Origin: Aequorivita echinoideorum
GTDB taxonomy: Bacteria; Bacteroidota; Bacteroidia; Flavobacteriales; Flavobacteriaceae
Direction of reading: 5' to 3'
Assembly: GCF_018476645.1 (NCBI RefSeq)
Contig: NZ_JAHCTB010000003.1
Location: 372,001-436,000 of the forward strand
Length of the DNA stretch: 64,000 nucleotides
Under the pieces are notes generated by a model. That model was not told where the DNA came from. It did not search any database and saw only the letters and a list, made by a program, of their open reading frames with translations. Positions 1 to 7,042 of this stretch are shown in pieces (positions within the stretch are counted from its first letter, which is position 1; every line of letters begins with the position of its first letter). Position numbers and translations under genes: made by a program.

Positions 1-2
1 AT

Positions 3-386
3 GCCGCAAAGGTAGACGCCGTAATCGTTGCCAACCCAAAAACCGATATGTGCAACCCAAACATTATCCGTAGCAGCGTGGGTTGTGTATTTACGAATAC
101 AATTGCAACGGGAAGCACTTCTGAAATTATTTCATTTTTAAAGAATCACAATATCAACATCTACTGCGCCGCCCTGCAAGCCTCGCTGCCATACCACACC
201 ATAGACTTTACAGAAAATAGTGCCATTGTAATGGGTACCGAAGCCACGGGACTTTCCGAAGAATGGCTGCAAAACAGCACCCAGAACATCATCATCCCTA
301 TGAGTGGTGAAATAGACAGTATGAACGTTTCGGTAGCTGCGGGAATACTTATATTTGAGGCGAAAAGGCAGCGGGGTTTTAATTAA
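3..386 (+). CDS. TrmH/SpoU-family RNA 2'-O-methyltransferase, C-terminal part
   Basis: This is the last 127 or so codons of a SPOUT-superfamily RNA methyltransferase, which transfers a methyl group from SAM to a ribose 2'-OH in tRNA or rRNA. The frame is already open at the window edge, so the true start lies outside. The first in-frame ATG (position 48) falls inside the conserved domain and is not the start. The two hallmark knot motifs are visible: IVMGTEATGLSEEWL, and IPMSGEIDSMNVSVAAG at the C-terminus, which form the SAM-binding trefoil knot. The N-terminal substrate-binding domain is not in view, so whether the target is 23S rRNA or tRNA G18 cannot be decided. Confidence 0.9.
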   Translation, partial: AAKVDAVIVANPKTDMCNPNIIRSSVGCVFTNTIATGSTSEIISFLKNHNINIYCAALQASLPYHTIDFTENSAIVMGTEATGLSEEWLQNSTQNIIIPMSGEIDSMNVSVAAGILIFEAKRQRGFN

Positions 387-413
387 TAATTAATGATGAA
401 TAATTAGTGATTT

Positions 414-758
414 ATGAAAGAGAATATTATTGCTACAAAATCATATCAGTTTGCTATAAAAATTGTAAAACTCACAAAGTCATTGGTTGAAAAAAAAGAA
501 TATGTTCTTTCAAAACAAATTTTGAGATCGGGCACTTCCATTGGTGCAAATGTTGAAGAGGCCATTGGAGGAATTTCAAAAAAAGATTTTAGGGCAAAAA
601 TGTCGATCGCGTATAAAGAAGCGAGAGAAACCCACTATTGGTTACGACTTTTAAAAGACACGGAATATATTGCAGTCGAAGAGTTTGAAGTCTTAAATAC
701 CGAACTTACTAGTATTTTAAAAATTCTTTTCAAAATAATAGATTCATCAAAAGAGTAA
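414..758 (+). CDS. Four-helix-bundle protein (S23/IVP-like family)
   Basis: A 114-residue protein of the four-helix-bundle family often annotated as 23S rRNA-intervening-sequence protein. Typical features are the N-terminal YQFAIKIVKLTKSLV helix, the central SKQILRSGTSIGANVEEA segment with its conserved R-x-x-x-S-I-x-A-N core, and the later YKEARETHYWLRLL helix. Members form small pentameric bundles and have no proven enzymatic role. Despite the family name there is no rRNA gene nearby, as is usual for chromosomal copies in Bacteroidota. The gene follows the methyltransferase by 27 bp and is followed by a long 7-bp tandem array. Confidence 0.85.
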   Translation: MKENIIATKSYQFAIKIVKLTKSLVEKKEYVLSKQILRSGTSIGANVEEAIGGISKKDFRAKMSIAYKEARETHYWLRLLKDTEYIAVEEFEVLNTELTSILKILFKIIDSSKE

Positions 759-771
759 AGTTTTTAAATAA

Positions 772-852
772 ATTATTCATTATTCATTATTCATTATTCA
801 TTATTCATTATTCATTATTCATTATTCATTATTCATTATTCATTATTCATTA
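772..852 (+). repeat. Tandem array, 7-bp unit ATTATTC, about 11.6 copies
   Basis: A perfect direct repeat of the heptamer ATTATTC fills 81 bp. It ends one base before the ATG of the M48 peptidase at 854, so it would form most of that gene's untranslated leader. The copies do not differ, which points to recent expansion by slipped-strand replication. Copy number probably varies between strains. Confidence 0.97.
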
Positions 853-853
853 A

Positions 854-2080
854 ATGACAATTTTCAACATACTAATAGTCATCCTCTCCGTAAGTTTTAT
901 CATTGACCAACTTTTGGATTATCTGAACGCGCGGCATTTTGATGATCCGTTGCCGGCCGAATTGCAGGATGTTTTTGATGAAACCGAATACAAAAAATCC
1001 CAACGGTATAAAATGGAACGCTATAGGTTTGCAACCCTTACCGCCACCATATCCTTTGTGGCCACGCTCCTATTTTTCTTTCTGGATGGCTTCGCGTATG
1101 TGGATACCTTGGCACGTTCCATTTCAGAAAATGAAATTGTTATCGCATTGGTTTTCTTCGGAATTATATTGATTGCCAGTGATATTCTCAGCACGCCCTT
1201 CGGTTATTACAGCACTTTTGTAATTGAGGAAAAATACGGTTTCAACAAAACAACCCGCAAAACCTTCTTTCTCGATAAACTGAAAGGTTGGCTTATGGGC
1301 GCCATTCTCGGCGGAATTATCCTAAGTGCCATCATCTGGTTTTATCAAACTACGGGCAAGAATTTCTGGCTTTACGCTTGGTTGCTCATAACCGTTTTTA
1401 CCATATTTATGAATCTATTTTATGCGAAATTGATCGTGCCGCTTTTCAACAAACAGACTCCGTTGGAAAATGGCCCACTACGTTCCGAAATTGAAAAGTA
1501 TGCGCTCAAAGTAGGTTTTACCCTCGAAAAGATTTTTGTGATTGACGGCAGCAAGCGCAGTACAAAGGCAAACGCCTATTTTTCTGGCTTTGGAAGTGAA
1601 AAGCGCGTAACGCTGTACGATACGCTGATAAAGGATTTAAATGAAGATGAAATTGTGGCAGTGCTTGCGCACGAAGTGGGTCACTATAAAAAAAACCACA
1701 TCATCTTCAATCTATTTGCTTCCATAATCACCACCGGATTCACGCTTTGGCTGCTTTCGCTGTTTATTGGCAATCCCTTACTTTCCGAGGCCTTGAATGT
1801 TTCTGAACCCTCGTTCCATATTGGCTTGATTGCCTTCGGCGTGCTTTTCAGTCCCATTTCTGGAATTACAGGCTTGCTCATGAATTATTTAAGCCGAAAA
1901 TTTGAATACCAAGCAGACGATTACGCCAAAACAACCTTTGCCGGGCAACCGCTCATTAACGGACTCAAAAAGCTTTCAAAGAATAGTCTTAGCAACCTTA
2001 CCCCGCATCCGCTGTACGTATTTGCGCACTATTCGCATCCCACGCTTTTACAGCGTTTCAACAATTTAAAGAAGAAATAA
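854..2080 (+). CDS. M48-family membrane metalloprotease (Ste24/CAAX protease 1 type)
   Basis: A 408-residue integral membrane zinc endopeptidase. It carries several transmembrane segments in the N-terminal half, the zinc motif HEVGH in VAVLAHEVGHYKKNH near residue 273, two further hydrophobic segments, and the downstream third ligand region RKFEYQADDYAK, where the glutamate completes the site. The order TM region, HExxH, TM hairpin, ExxxD is that of Ste24-type CAAX prenyl protease 1 rather than of the shorter HtpX. Bacterial members are thought to take part in membrane-protein quality control. The ATG directly abuts a heptamer repeat array. A DUF3050 gene follows 15 bp downstream in the same direction. 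Confidence 0.92.
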   Translation: MTIFNILIVILSVSFIIDQLLDYLNARHFDDPLPAELQDVFDETEYKKSQRYKMERYRFATLTATISFVATLLFFFLDGFAYVDTLARSISENEIVIALVFFGIILIASDILSTPFGYYSTFVIEEKYGFNKTTRKTFFLDKLKGWLMGAILGGIILSAIIWFYQTTGKNFWLYAWLLITVFTIFMNLFYAKLIVPLFNKQTPLENGPLRSEIEKYALKVGFTLEKIFVIDGSKRSTKANAYFSGFGSEKRVTLYDTLIKDLNEDEIVAVLAHEVGHYKKNHIIFNLFASIITTGFTLWLLSLFIGNPLLSEALNVSEPSFHIGLIAFGVLFSPISGITGLLMNYLSRKFEYQADDYAKTTFAGQPLINGLKKLSKNSLSNLTPHPLYVFAHYSHPTLLQRFNNLKKK

Positions 2081-2095
2081 AAAAATAAATCCCCC

Positions 2096-2866
2096 ATGAA
2101 TCAAATTGAAAAAATTGAAGCAGAATTGCTTCCGCTTCGTAACCAACTCAAAAACCACCGCCTTTACAGCAATCTTTCATCACTGGCTGATATTCGTACA
2201 TTTATGGAGCAGCACGTGTATGCCGTTTGGGATTTTATGTCGCTTTTGAAGGCGCTGCAACGCGACCTTACCACGGTTACCCTTCCCTGGGTTCCGGCAA
2301 ACAATGCAACCTTGGCGCGGTTTATCAATGAAATAGTCCACGGCGAGGAAAGTGATGTAAATGAAGTGGGCGAACCCCGCAGCCATTACGAAATGTATAT
2401 TGAAGCTATGCAGCAAGTTGGCGCCGATACCGCCCCCGCAAACCAATTCATTTCAAAAGTAAAAGAGGGAAAAAGCGTGGCTGAAACGCTACAAGCAACC
2501 CAACTCCCACAACGCACAAAGGATTTTGTAAACTTTACGTTTGAAACCATTGCTTCCGGGAAAACGCACACCATTGCCAGCGCATTTACCTTTGGCAGGG
2601 AAGATTTGATACCTGATATGTTTATCGAAATCCTAAAAAGTGCCGACGCAAAAAACCAGCAATACAACAAACTGAAATATTACCTAGACCGCCACATTGA
2701 ATTGGATGGCGATGAGCACGGACCGCTTTCCGTGCAAATGATAACCGAACTCTGCGGAAACGACGATAAAAAATGGAACGAAGCCCTAGAAATCGCCAGA
2801 CAAGCGCTGCAGCACAGAATCGCCTTATGGGACTGCATCGCGGATAGAATAGCGATTAGCCAATAG
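2096..2866 (+). CDS. DUF3050 protein, heme-oxygenase-like fold
   Basis: A 256-residue helical protein of family DUF3050. Recognisable segments are [19 protein letters not shown] near residue 37, [22 protein letters not shown], and the C-terminal [16 protein letters not shown]. The spaced Glu, His and Asp residues in these segments resemble the metal ligands of heme-oxygenase-like diiron oxidases, so an iron-dependent oxidase is a reasonable inference, but the substrate is unknown. The last two codons and the stop codon lie inside a 7-bp tandem array, so the present C-terminus (AISQ) is partly repeat-encoded. The gene probably shares a transcript with the M48 peptidase. Confidence 0.85.
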   Translation: MNQIEKIEAELLPLRNQLKNHRLYSNLSSLADIRTFMEQHVYAVWDFMSLLKALQRDLTTVTLPWVPANNATLARFINEIVHGEESDVNEVGEPRSHYEMYIEAMQQVGADTAPANQFISKVKEGKSVAETLQATQLPQRTKDFVNFTFETIASGKTHTIASAFTFGREDLIPDMFIEILKSADAKNQQYNKLKYYLDRHIELDGDEHGPLSVQMITELCGNDDKKWNEALEIARQALQHRIALWDCIADRIAISQ

Positions 2867-2926
2867 CCAATAGCCAATAGCCAATAGCCAATAGCCAATA
2901 GCCAATAGCCAATAGCCAATAGCCAA
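2857..2926 (+). repeat. Tandem array, 7-bp unit TAGCCAA, 10 copies
   Basis: Ten perfect copies of the heptamer TAGCCAA start inside the DUF3050 reading frame and run past it. The second copy supplies the TAG stop codon at 2864-2866. Because 7 is not a multiple of 3, TAG recurs in all three frames within three copies. A more degenerate 7-bp-periodic stretch (variants of CAAAATT) follows at about 2950-2978. Confidence 0.97.
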
Positions 2927-2989
2927 AACTAATATTTCTAACATACCATTCAACATTTAAAATTCAAAATTCAACATAATTAGAAAAAA

Positions 2990-4825
2990 TTGCCTAGACA
3001 AGTCCCAAAATCCATAACCGATAAAGAAAAAACAAGCGTCCGTGATTCCTTCAAGGCGTTACGCACCATTCCACGGTTTTTTAGGGAAATCTACCGCGCC
3101 AGCCCCAAGTTGTTTTTTGTAAATACCTTCAGCAGGTTGCTCAATGCCTTTACCCCCGTGGTGATCCTGTGGGTGGGGAAAATGATCATTGATGAAATTA
3201 TCCAGCAGGTTTCCCTCGAAGATAAAGACTTCACCCAACTATGGAACCTCGTGCTTATCGAGTTCTGTGTGGCAGTGCTTTCCGATTTACTCGGAAGATT
3301 GATAAACCTGACTGACGGACTCCTGGGCGACCTCTACAGCAATGCCTCTTCCGAAAAAATAATCCGAAAGACTGCTGAGCTTACCATCGCGCAACTGGAA
3401 GACCCCGAGTTTTACGATAAACTGGAGCGCGCACGTACGCAAACCAACAGCCGCGTGGACTTGATGAGCAACGCCTTGGGCCAAGCCGAAAGCCTTATTT
3501 CCATGGTATCGCTCATTGCGGGCTTGGTCTATTTTGAACCCATCCTTATATTGATCCTCGTCCTTAGCATCATCCCCTCATTTATCAATGAGGCCAAATT
3601 CAGCAGTACGCGCTATTCCGTGGCACGCAGTTGGACCGCCGAACGCCGCGAACTGGATTACCTCCGCTTCATTGGGGCCAACAACCAGACCGCCAAGGAA
3701 ATCAAACTCTTCGGGTTAACCGATTTTATCGCCGAACGCTTCAAAAACCTTTCAACCGACTATTACCTCATCAACAAAAAACTGTCGCTCAAGCAGAGCC
3801 TGTACGGGTCGCTGTTCAACATTTTGGGCGTGCTCAGCTATTACGGCGCGTACGTTTACATTATCCTGCGTGTGCTGGCGGGCGCCATCACCATTGGGGA
3901 GCTTACCTTCCTTTCGGGTTCCTTCAACCGGTTGCGCAACAACTTGCAGGGTTTCTTTTCGCGCTTTACCCGCATTTCAGAAAGTGCGCTGTACCTTCAG
4001 GATTACTTCGATTTTATTGATTTAACGGTTGAGCAGACTGCTGAAACCAAGACCCCCATCCCCGAAACCATCACGCAAGGTTTTCAAGTGAATAATCTGC
4101 ACTTCGCCTACGCCGGAAGCGAAACCGAAGTCCTAAAAGGCGTAACCTTTACCCTAAAGGCAGGCGAAAAAATGGCGTTTGTGGGGCAGAACAGCGCGGG
4201 CAAGACCACGCTCATCAAACTCTTTCTCCGCTTTTACGAACCCACGCAGGGCGAGATCCTTTTGGACGGCATCAACATAAACCGGTTTGATGTGGACGAA
4301 TACCGAAAACGGTTTGGCGTCATCTTTCAGGACTTTTTTAAGTATGAATTCACACTGCGCGAAAACATAGCCGTGGGCAATATAGACCAAGTGCAGAACG
4401 ACGAAATAATAAACTACGCCGCGAGCAGAAGCCTTGCCGAACAGGTGGTGGGCGAGATGGCGCACGGCCTCGAGCAACGCCTGGGCCGCAGGTTTTACAA
4501 AGGCACCGAACTTAGCGGTGGTCAGTGGCAAAAAGTGGCATTGGCGCGCGCTTATATGAAGGATGCGGATGTTATGGTGCTGGACGAACCCACCAGCGCG
4601 CTGGATGCGCAGGCGGAGTACGATGTTTTTGAACGCTTTATCGCCCTTACCAAAGGCAAGACCAGCATTATTATTAGCCACCGCTTTAGCACCGTGCGTA
4701 TGGCAGACCGTATTTTGGTACTGCAACACGGCCAAGTGCTGGAGCTGGGCACCCACCAAGAGTTAATGGAGAATGGAAAACTGTATGCCGAGCTGTTTAG
4801 GTTGCAGGCGGCGGGGTATCAATAA
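2990..4825 (+). CDS. ABC exporter, fused permease and ATPase
   Basis: A 611-residue half-transporter of the type IV (former type I) exporter fold. It has an N-terminal six-helix membrane domain (about residues 20-340) and a C-terminal nucleotide-binding domain. The latter shows Walker A GQNSAGKTT, signature LSGGQWQKVALARA, Walker B VMVLDEPTSALD and the switch histidine in IIISHRFSTV. It would work as a homodimer, and the substrate cannot be told. The start is TTG at 2990: an in-frame TAG at 2981 excludes anything upstream, and the first downstream ATG would remove the first membrane helices. The 3' end of this gene is duplicated twice downstream (5719-5797 and, partly, 5860-5874), which marks it as an integration site. 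Confidence 0.92.
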   Translation: MPRQVPKSITDKEKTSVRDSFKALRTIPRFFREIYRASPKLFFVNTFSRLLNAFTPVVILWVGKMIIDEIIQQVSLEDKDFTQLWNLVLIEFCVAVLSDLLGRLINLTDGLLGDLYSNASSEKIIRKTAELTIAQLEDPEFYDKLERARTQTNSRVDLMSNALGQAESLISMVSLIAGLVYFEPILILILVLSIIPSFINEAKFSSTRYSVARSWTAERRELDYLRFIGANNQTAKEIKLFGLTDFIAERFKNLSTDYYLINKKLSLKQSLYGSLFNILGVLSYYGAYVYIILRVLAGAITIGELTFLSGSFNRLRNNLQGFFSRFTRISESALYLQDYFDFIDLTVEQTAETKTPIPETITQGFQVNNLHFAYAGSETEVLKGVTFTLKAGEKMAFVGQNSAGKTTLIKLFLRFYEPTQGEILLDGININRFDVDEYRKRFGVIFQDFFKYEFTLRENIAVGNIDQVQNDEIINYAASRSLAEQVVGEMAHGLEQRLGRRFYKGTELSGGQWQKVALARAYMKDADVMVLDEPTSALDAQAEYDVFERFIALTKGKTSIIISHRFSTVRMADRILVLQHGQVLELGTHQELMENGKLYAELFRLQAAGYQ

Positions 4826-4855
4826 TTATGAATTTTGAATGGCGAATTTTGAATT
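4777..4855 (+). repeat. Exporter-gene tail, copy A (in place)
   Basis: The last 48 bp of the ABC exporter gene plus about 30 bp of downstream sequence. The same segment recurs 942 bp further on at 5719-5797 with about five mismatches. The three differences before the stop codon are all synonymous, so both copies encode the ending KLYAELFRLQAAGYQ followed by TAA. Confidence 0.95.
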
Positions 4856-4911
4856 ATTAAAATTATTCTAAAACTTTTCAATCATTGTCCGGTTGAGCAA
4901 TTACAATGGCT

Positions 4912-4931
4912 GGTCGAGCGCAGTCGAGACC
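4912..4931. repeat. REP-like palindrome (GGTCGAGCGCAGTCGAGACC)
   Basis: A GC-rich imperfect palindrome, GTCGA-GCGCA-GTCGAGAC, stands out in AT-rich intergenic DNA. It resembles the repetitive extragenic palindromes found in many copies in Bacteroidota genomes. It lies between exporter-tail copy A and the AbiF-like gene, so it marks the left side of the accessory island. It could also act as a small transcription-blocking hairpin. Confidence 0.6.
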
Positions 4932-4976
4932 TCCTCTTGAAGAAAATTATTAAAATATATTGTAAATTGAAGACAT

Positions 4977-5037
4977 AAAAAAAACCCGGATTCATCACCA
5001 GCATCTAATATCTGGGAGAGGAATTACCGGGACAGCA
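4977..5037 (-). ncRNA. Probable divergent small RNA of the AbiF-type system
   Basis: Read on the minus strand this is a compact structured transcript of about 60 nt. A perfect TAnnTTTG promoter box lies just upstream (5043-5050). The RNA can form an outer stem, CCCGG (5031-5027) with CCGGG (4989-4985), enclosing a second stem, CCAG with CTGG, and it ends in eight U, as an intrinsic terminator does. It lies directly upstream of the AbiF-like HEPN gene and is transcribed away from it. Abi_2/AbiF proteins are known to be accompanied by a conserved structured RNA, so this is the likely partner. That it neutralises the toxin is inference from that family. Confidence 0.65.
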
Positions 5038-5042
5038 GGGTA

Positions 5043-5050
5043 CAAATATA
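5043..5050 (-). promoter_or_regulatory. Minus-strand -7 box TATATTTG
   Basis: The sequence matches the Bacteroidota housekeeping -7 consensus TAnnTTTG exactly and points away from the AbiF-like gene. It would start the small RNA at about 5037. No clear -33 TTG was found. Confidence 0.55.
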
Positions 5051-5057
5051 CATAAAA

Positions 5058-5708
5058 ATGGACAGACATTTCTACGAAAAAGTTTTTTCCACACAACGAA
5101 TGGATAAATACTTCAAACGTTATCCAAAAGATGAAGCAAAAGCTATCATCCATTATAAAACAAATATTGAACTTTCTGAAGCATTTTATGCCGTTCTTTC
5201 ATTATATGAAGTGGCTTTCAGAAATAGTTTGAATAGAGAATTAACCGAATATTTTGGAACTGTTGATTGGTATTTAAAAATTGGTTCTGTTCCAGGATTA
5301 AAAAATTTGAATGGCAGTATTCAAAACGCTCAAAAGCACATTGCCAATAGAAGCGAAACAATAACTGCTAATAAGGTTATCGCTGAACTAACAATGGGTT
5401 TTTGGGTAAGACTGTTTAATGCTGAGTATGAACTTATATTGTGGAAACCCTTACGGAAAGCTTTTCCGTATTTGGAAAAAAGTGAAAGACAACGTAACAA
5501 TGTTTCTGCCCCAATAAACAAAATTCGCGATTTCAGAAATAGGGTTTTCCATCACGAACCTATTTCGTGGAATTTAGATAAATTAGCTGAAACACACGAA
5601 AGAATTTTGAAAGTAATGGGCTGGTTGAATGAAGATTTGCCAAAGGTTGCTAAAGAAATTGACCGAGTTCCGCAGATTATTAATCAAGCTAAGCAATTAA
5701 ATATTTAA
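5058..5708 (+). CDS. Abi_2/AbiF-like HEPN abortive-infection protein
   Basis: A 216-residue cytoplasmic protein of the Abi_2 (AbiD/AbiF) family. The N-terminal signature is the helix around TNIELSEAFYAVLSLYEVAF, followed by RNSLNRELTEYFG. The HEPN ribonuclease motif R-x4-H is present as RNRVFH in RDFRNRVFHHEP near residue 165, so the protein is probably an active RNase. Family members act in phage defence as toxins that shut down growth, paired with a structured RNA, and are considered related to the ancestors of Cas13. A divergent small RNA candidate lies directly upstream, and the gene sits between two copies of the exporter gene's 3' end. It is more AT-rich than the exporter, as expected for a transferred gene. 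Confidence 0.85.
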   Translation: MDRHFYEKVFSTQRMDKYFKRYPKDEAKAIIHYKTNIELSEAFYAVLSLYEVAFRNSLNRELTEYFGTVDWYLKIGSVPGLKNLNGSIQNAQKHIANRSETITANKVIAELTMGFWVRLFNAEYELILWKPLRKAFPYLEKSERQRNNVSAPINKIRDFRNRVFHHEPISWNLDKLAETHERILKVMGWLNEDLPKVAKEIDRVPQIINQAKQLNI

Positions 5709-5718
5709 AACCTCACCC

Positions 5719-5797
5719 AAAACTGTATGCCGAGTTGTTTAGGTTGCAGGCAGCGGGGTATCAGTAATTATGAATTTTGAATGCAGAATTTTGAATT
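5719..5797 (+). repeat. Exporter-gene tail, copy B
   Basis: A displaced copy of the exporter gene's 3' end, about 94% identical to 4777-4855. It keeps frame and stop codon but has no coding sequence upstream of it. It lies 10 bp after the AbiF-like gene. The purely synonymous changes in its coding part suggest it evolved as a functional gene end before being separated. Confidence 0.95.
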
Positions 5798-5837
5798 GAT
5801 TTTAAAAGGAAATTTTAGAGTAATTTGTAACGGAAGA

Positions 5838-5866
5838 GCACGAGCGAGACGCTCGCGCTAGCGGGG
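5838..5866 (+). repeat. REP-like inverted repeat, left arm
   Basis: A 29-bp GC-rich element containing the inner palindrome GCGAG-ACG-CTCGC followed by GCTAGC. Its reverse complement recurs at 6882-6910 with two mismatches, and an outer GTAATTTG also matches on both sides with a 10-bp indel. The pair flanks the membrane coiled-coil gene, in the manner of a REP pair or a small non-autonomous mobile element. Confidence 0.85.
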
Positions 5867-5874
5867 TATCAGTA
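5860..5874 (+). repeat. Exporter-gene tail, copy C (15-bp remnant)
   Basis: AGCGGGGTATCAGTA repeats the last codons and stop region of exporter-tail copy B. It overlaps the end of the left REP-like arm in the shared word AGCGGGG, which looks like the junction of a short-homology recombination event. Confidence 0.7.
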
Positions 5875-5920
5875 GATTAAAATAAAAATATTTGTTATAG
5901 TAAGTATTGAAAATAAATCT

Positions 5921-6877
5921 ATGGAAGTAATTAATTCATTTTTCAGCAACATAAAAGATAAGTTAACAAATCCATTTTTCGGAACACTCATTATTGTTTT
6001 GCTGATAGATTATTGGGAACTATGGTATGCTTTGTTCAATTTTGATGAAGGGTTTACTCTTAATGATAAAATAATTTTCATTGAAAACTATGTATTGAAC
6101 AACATAACCTTTTGGTCATTTGTATGGAATATCGCGCAAGCAATAATTTTCATGTTTGCTGGATATCTAATTGTGGTGGGGACTAGAAGTATAGTTCTTT
6201 GGATTGAATTTTACCTGATGCCTCTAATTACTGGAAAAATTATAAATAAAAATGTTGTTCGTAAAAAAGAATATGATGATGTGGTAAAAGAACGTGAAGA
6301 ATATTTTGATCAATATGAAGAACAACGTCAAAATGTTAGAAATTTTTCTAAAACAATTGATGAACAGACAGAACAAATTAAATTAAAAGATCAGCAACTT
6401 TTGGAACAAAGTGATAAACTCAGTCACACAATTGGAGAGTTAGATTTAAATAAAGAGAGATGGGGTCAATCTCAAAAATTGAATGAAGATAAAGATAGAA
6501 ATATTGAGGTATTGACAAATAAATTAAGTCAACTTGAAAGTCAATACGCCTTTGAATTGAGAAGATCAAAAAAATATAGAAATCTCTTTTTTGGAAGTGA
6601 AAACACTAGTTATTATAACTCAACAGTAAAATTTCCCCCAGAAATAATAAACAAAGTAAAAGAATTAAAAAATTATGGAAAATGGAATGGATTTTTAGGT
6701 TTGGGTAATTTTTTAGAATATGGTGGATCTATCGGAGGGGAATTAATTACGGATATGGTAGAAAGAGGTATTATATTTAAACGAGGCGAGCACGAAGAAT
6801 TTACTCCTCTAGGCTTAATTATATGGAAATATCGAAAAATTTTCGAGAATAGTAATTCTGACTTTGGTCCTGAATAA
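5921..6877 (+). CDS. Membrane-anchored coiled-coil protein, accessory
   Basis: I do not recognise the family. The 318-residue product has two hydrophobic segments (about residues 19-40 and 65-100), then a long charged region predicted as coiled coil (about 115-215, rich in Glu, Gln and Lys), then a compact C-terminal domain of about 90 residues. That domain ends LITDMVERGIIFKRG...FTPLGLIIWKY, which looks like a small winged-helix-like fold. The layout of two membrane helices plus a C-terminal ending in a TPLG motif recalls phage superinfection-exclusion proteins of the SieB type, but this is only a resemblance. The gene is AT-rich, flanked by inverted REP-like repeats, and follows the AbiF-like gene, so a defence role is plausible. 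Confidence 0.75.
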   Translation: MEVINSFFSNIKDKLTNPFFGTLIIVLLIDYWELWYALFNFDEGFTLNDKIIFIENYVLNNITFWSFVWNIAQAIIFMFAGYLIVVGTRSIVLWIEFYLMPLITGKIINKNVVRKKEYDDVVKEREEYFDQYEEQRQNVRNFSKTIDEQTEQIKLKDQQLLEQSDKLSHTIGELDLNKERWGQSQKLNEDKDRNIEVLTNKLSQLESQYAFELRRSKKYRNLFFGSENTSYYNSTVKFPPEIINKVKELKNYGKWNGFLGLGNFLEYGGSIGGELITDMVERGIIFKRGEHEEFTPLGLIIWKYRKIFENSNSDFGPE

Positions 6878-6881
6878 TTCC

Positions 6882-6910
6882 CCCCGCTAGCGCGAGCGTC
6901 CAGCTCGTGC
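6882..6910 (-). repeat. REP-like inverted repeat, right arm
   Basis: The reverse complement matches 5838-5866 at 27 of 29 positions. It lies 4 bp after the stop codon of the coiled-coil gene and, with its GCTAGCGCGAGC core, may also act as a terminator hairpin. Confidence 0.85.
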
Positions 6911-6939
6911 AAATTACCCCCCCAACTCATAATCAATAA

Positions 6940-7027
6940 AAAACCAAGCTTGGTTTCATACAAAACAAAGCTTGGTTTGGAGTAAAACACAGTTGTGTTT
7001 TGGGTAAAACATAACTGTGTTTTTTAA
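6940..7027. repeat. Four tandem 22-bp units, each a palindrome
   Basis: Four 22-bp units (6940-6961, 6962-6983, 6984-7005, 7006-7027) each begin AAAAC. Each holds a hairpin of the form AAACCAAGCTTGGTTT (unit 1, perfect 16-bp palindrome) or AAAACACA-GT-TGTGTTTT (unit 3). The stem sequences differ between units 1-2 and 3-4 while symmetry is kept. The block lies between the convergent ends of the coiled-coil and HU-like genes, and on the minus strand the last hairpin is followed by a run of T. Termination of the HU-like gene is therefore likely. Confidence 0.9.
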
Positions 7028-7042
7028 AAAAGAAGGCTATGT

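Noticed and set aside
414-758. rRNA intervening sequence, suggested by the protein family name
   Set aside because: No 16S or 23S rRNA sequence flanks the gene. The family name is historical.
4154-4759. 201-codon frame antisense to the ABC exporter
   Set aside because: Long antisense frames are expected opposite GC-richer genes. The exporter frame has all ATPase motifs.
6940-7027. Regularly spaced palindromes resembling a CRISPR array
   Set aside because: Units are contiguous at 22 bp without spacers, and no cas genes are in the window.
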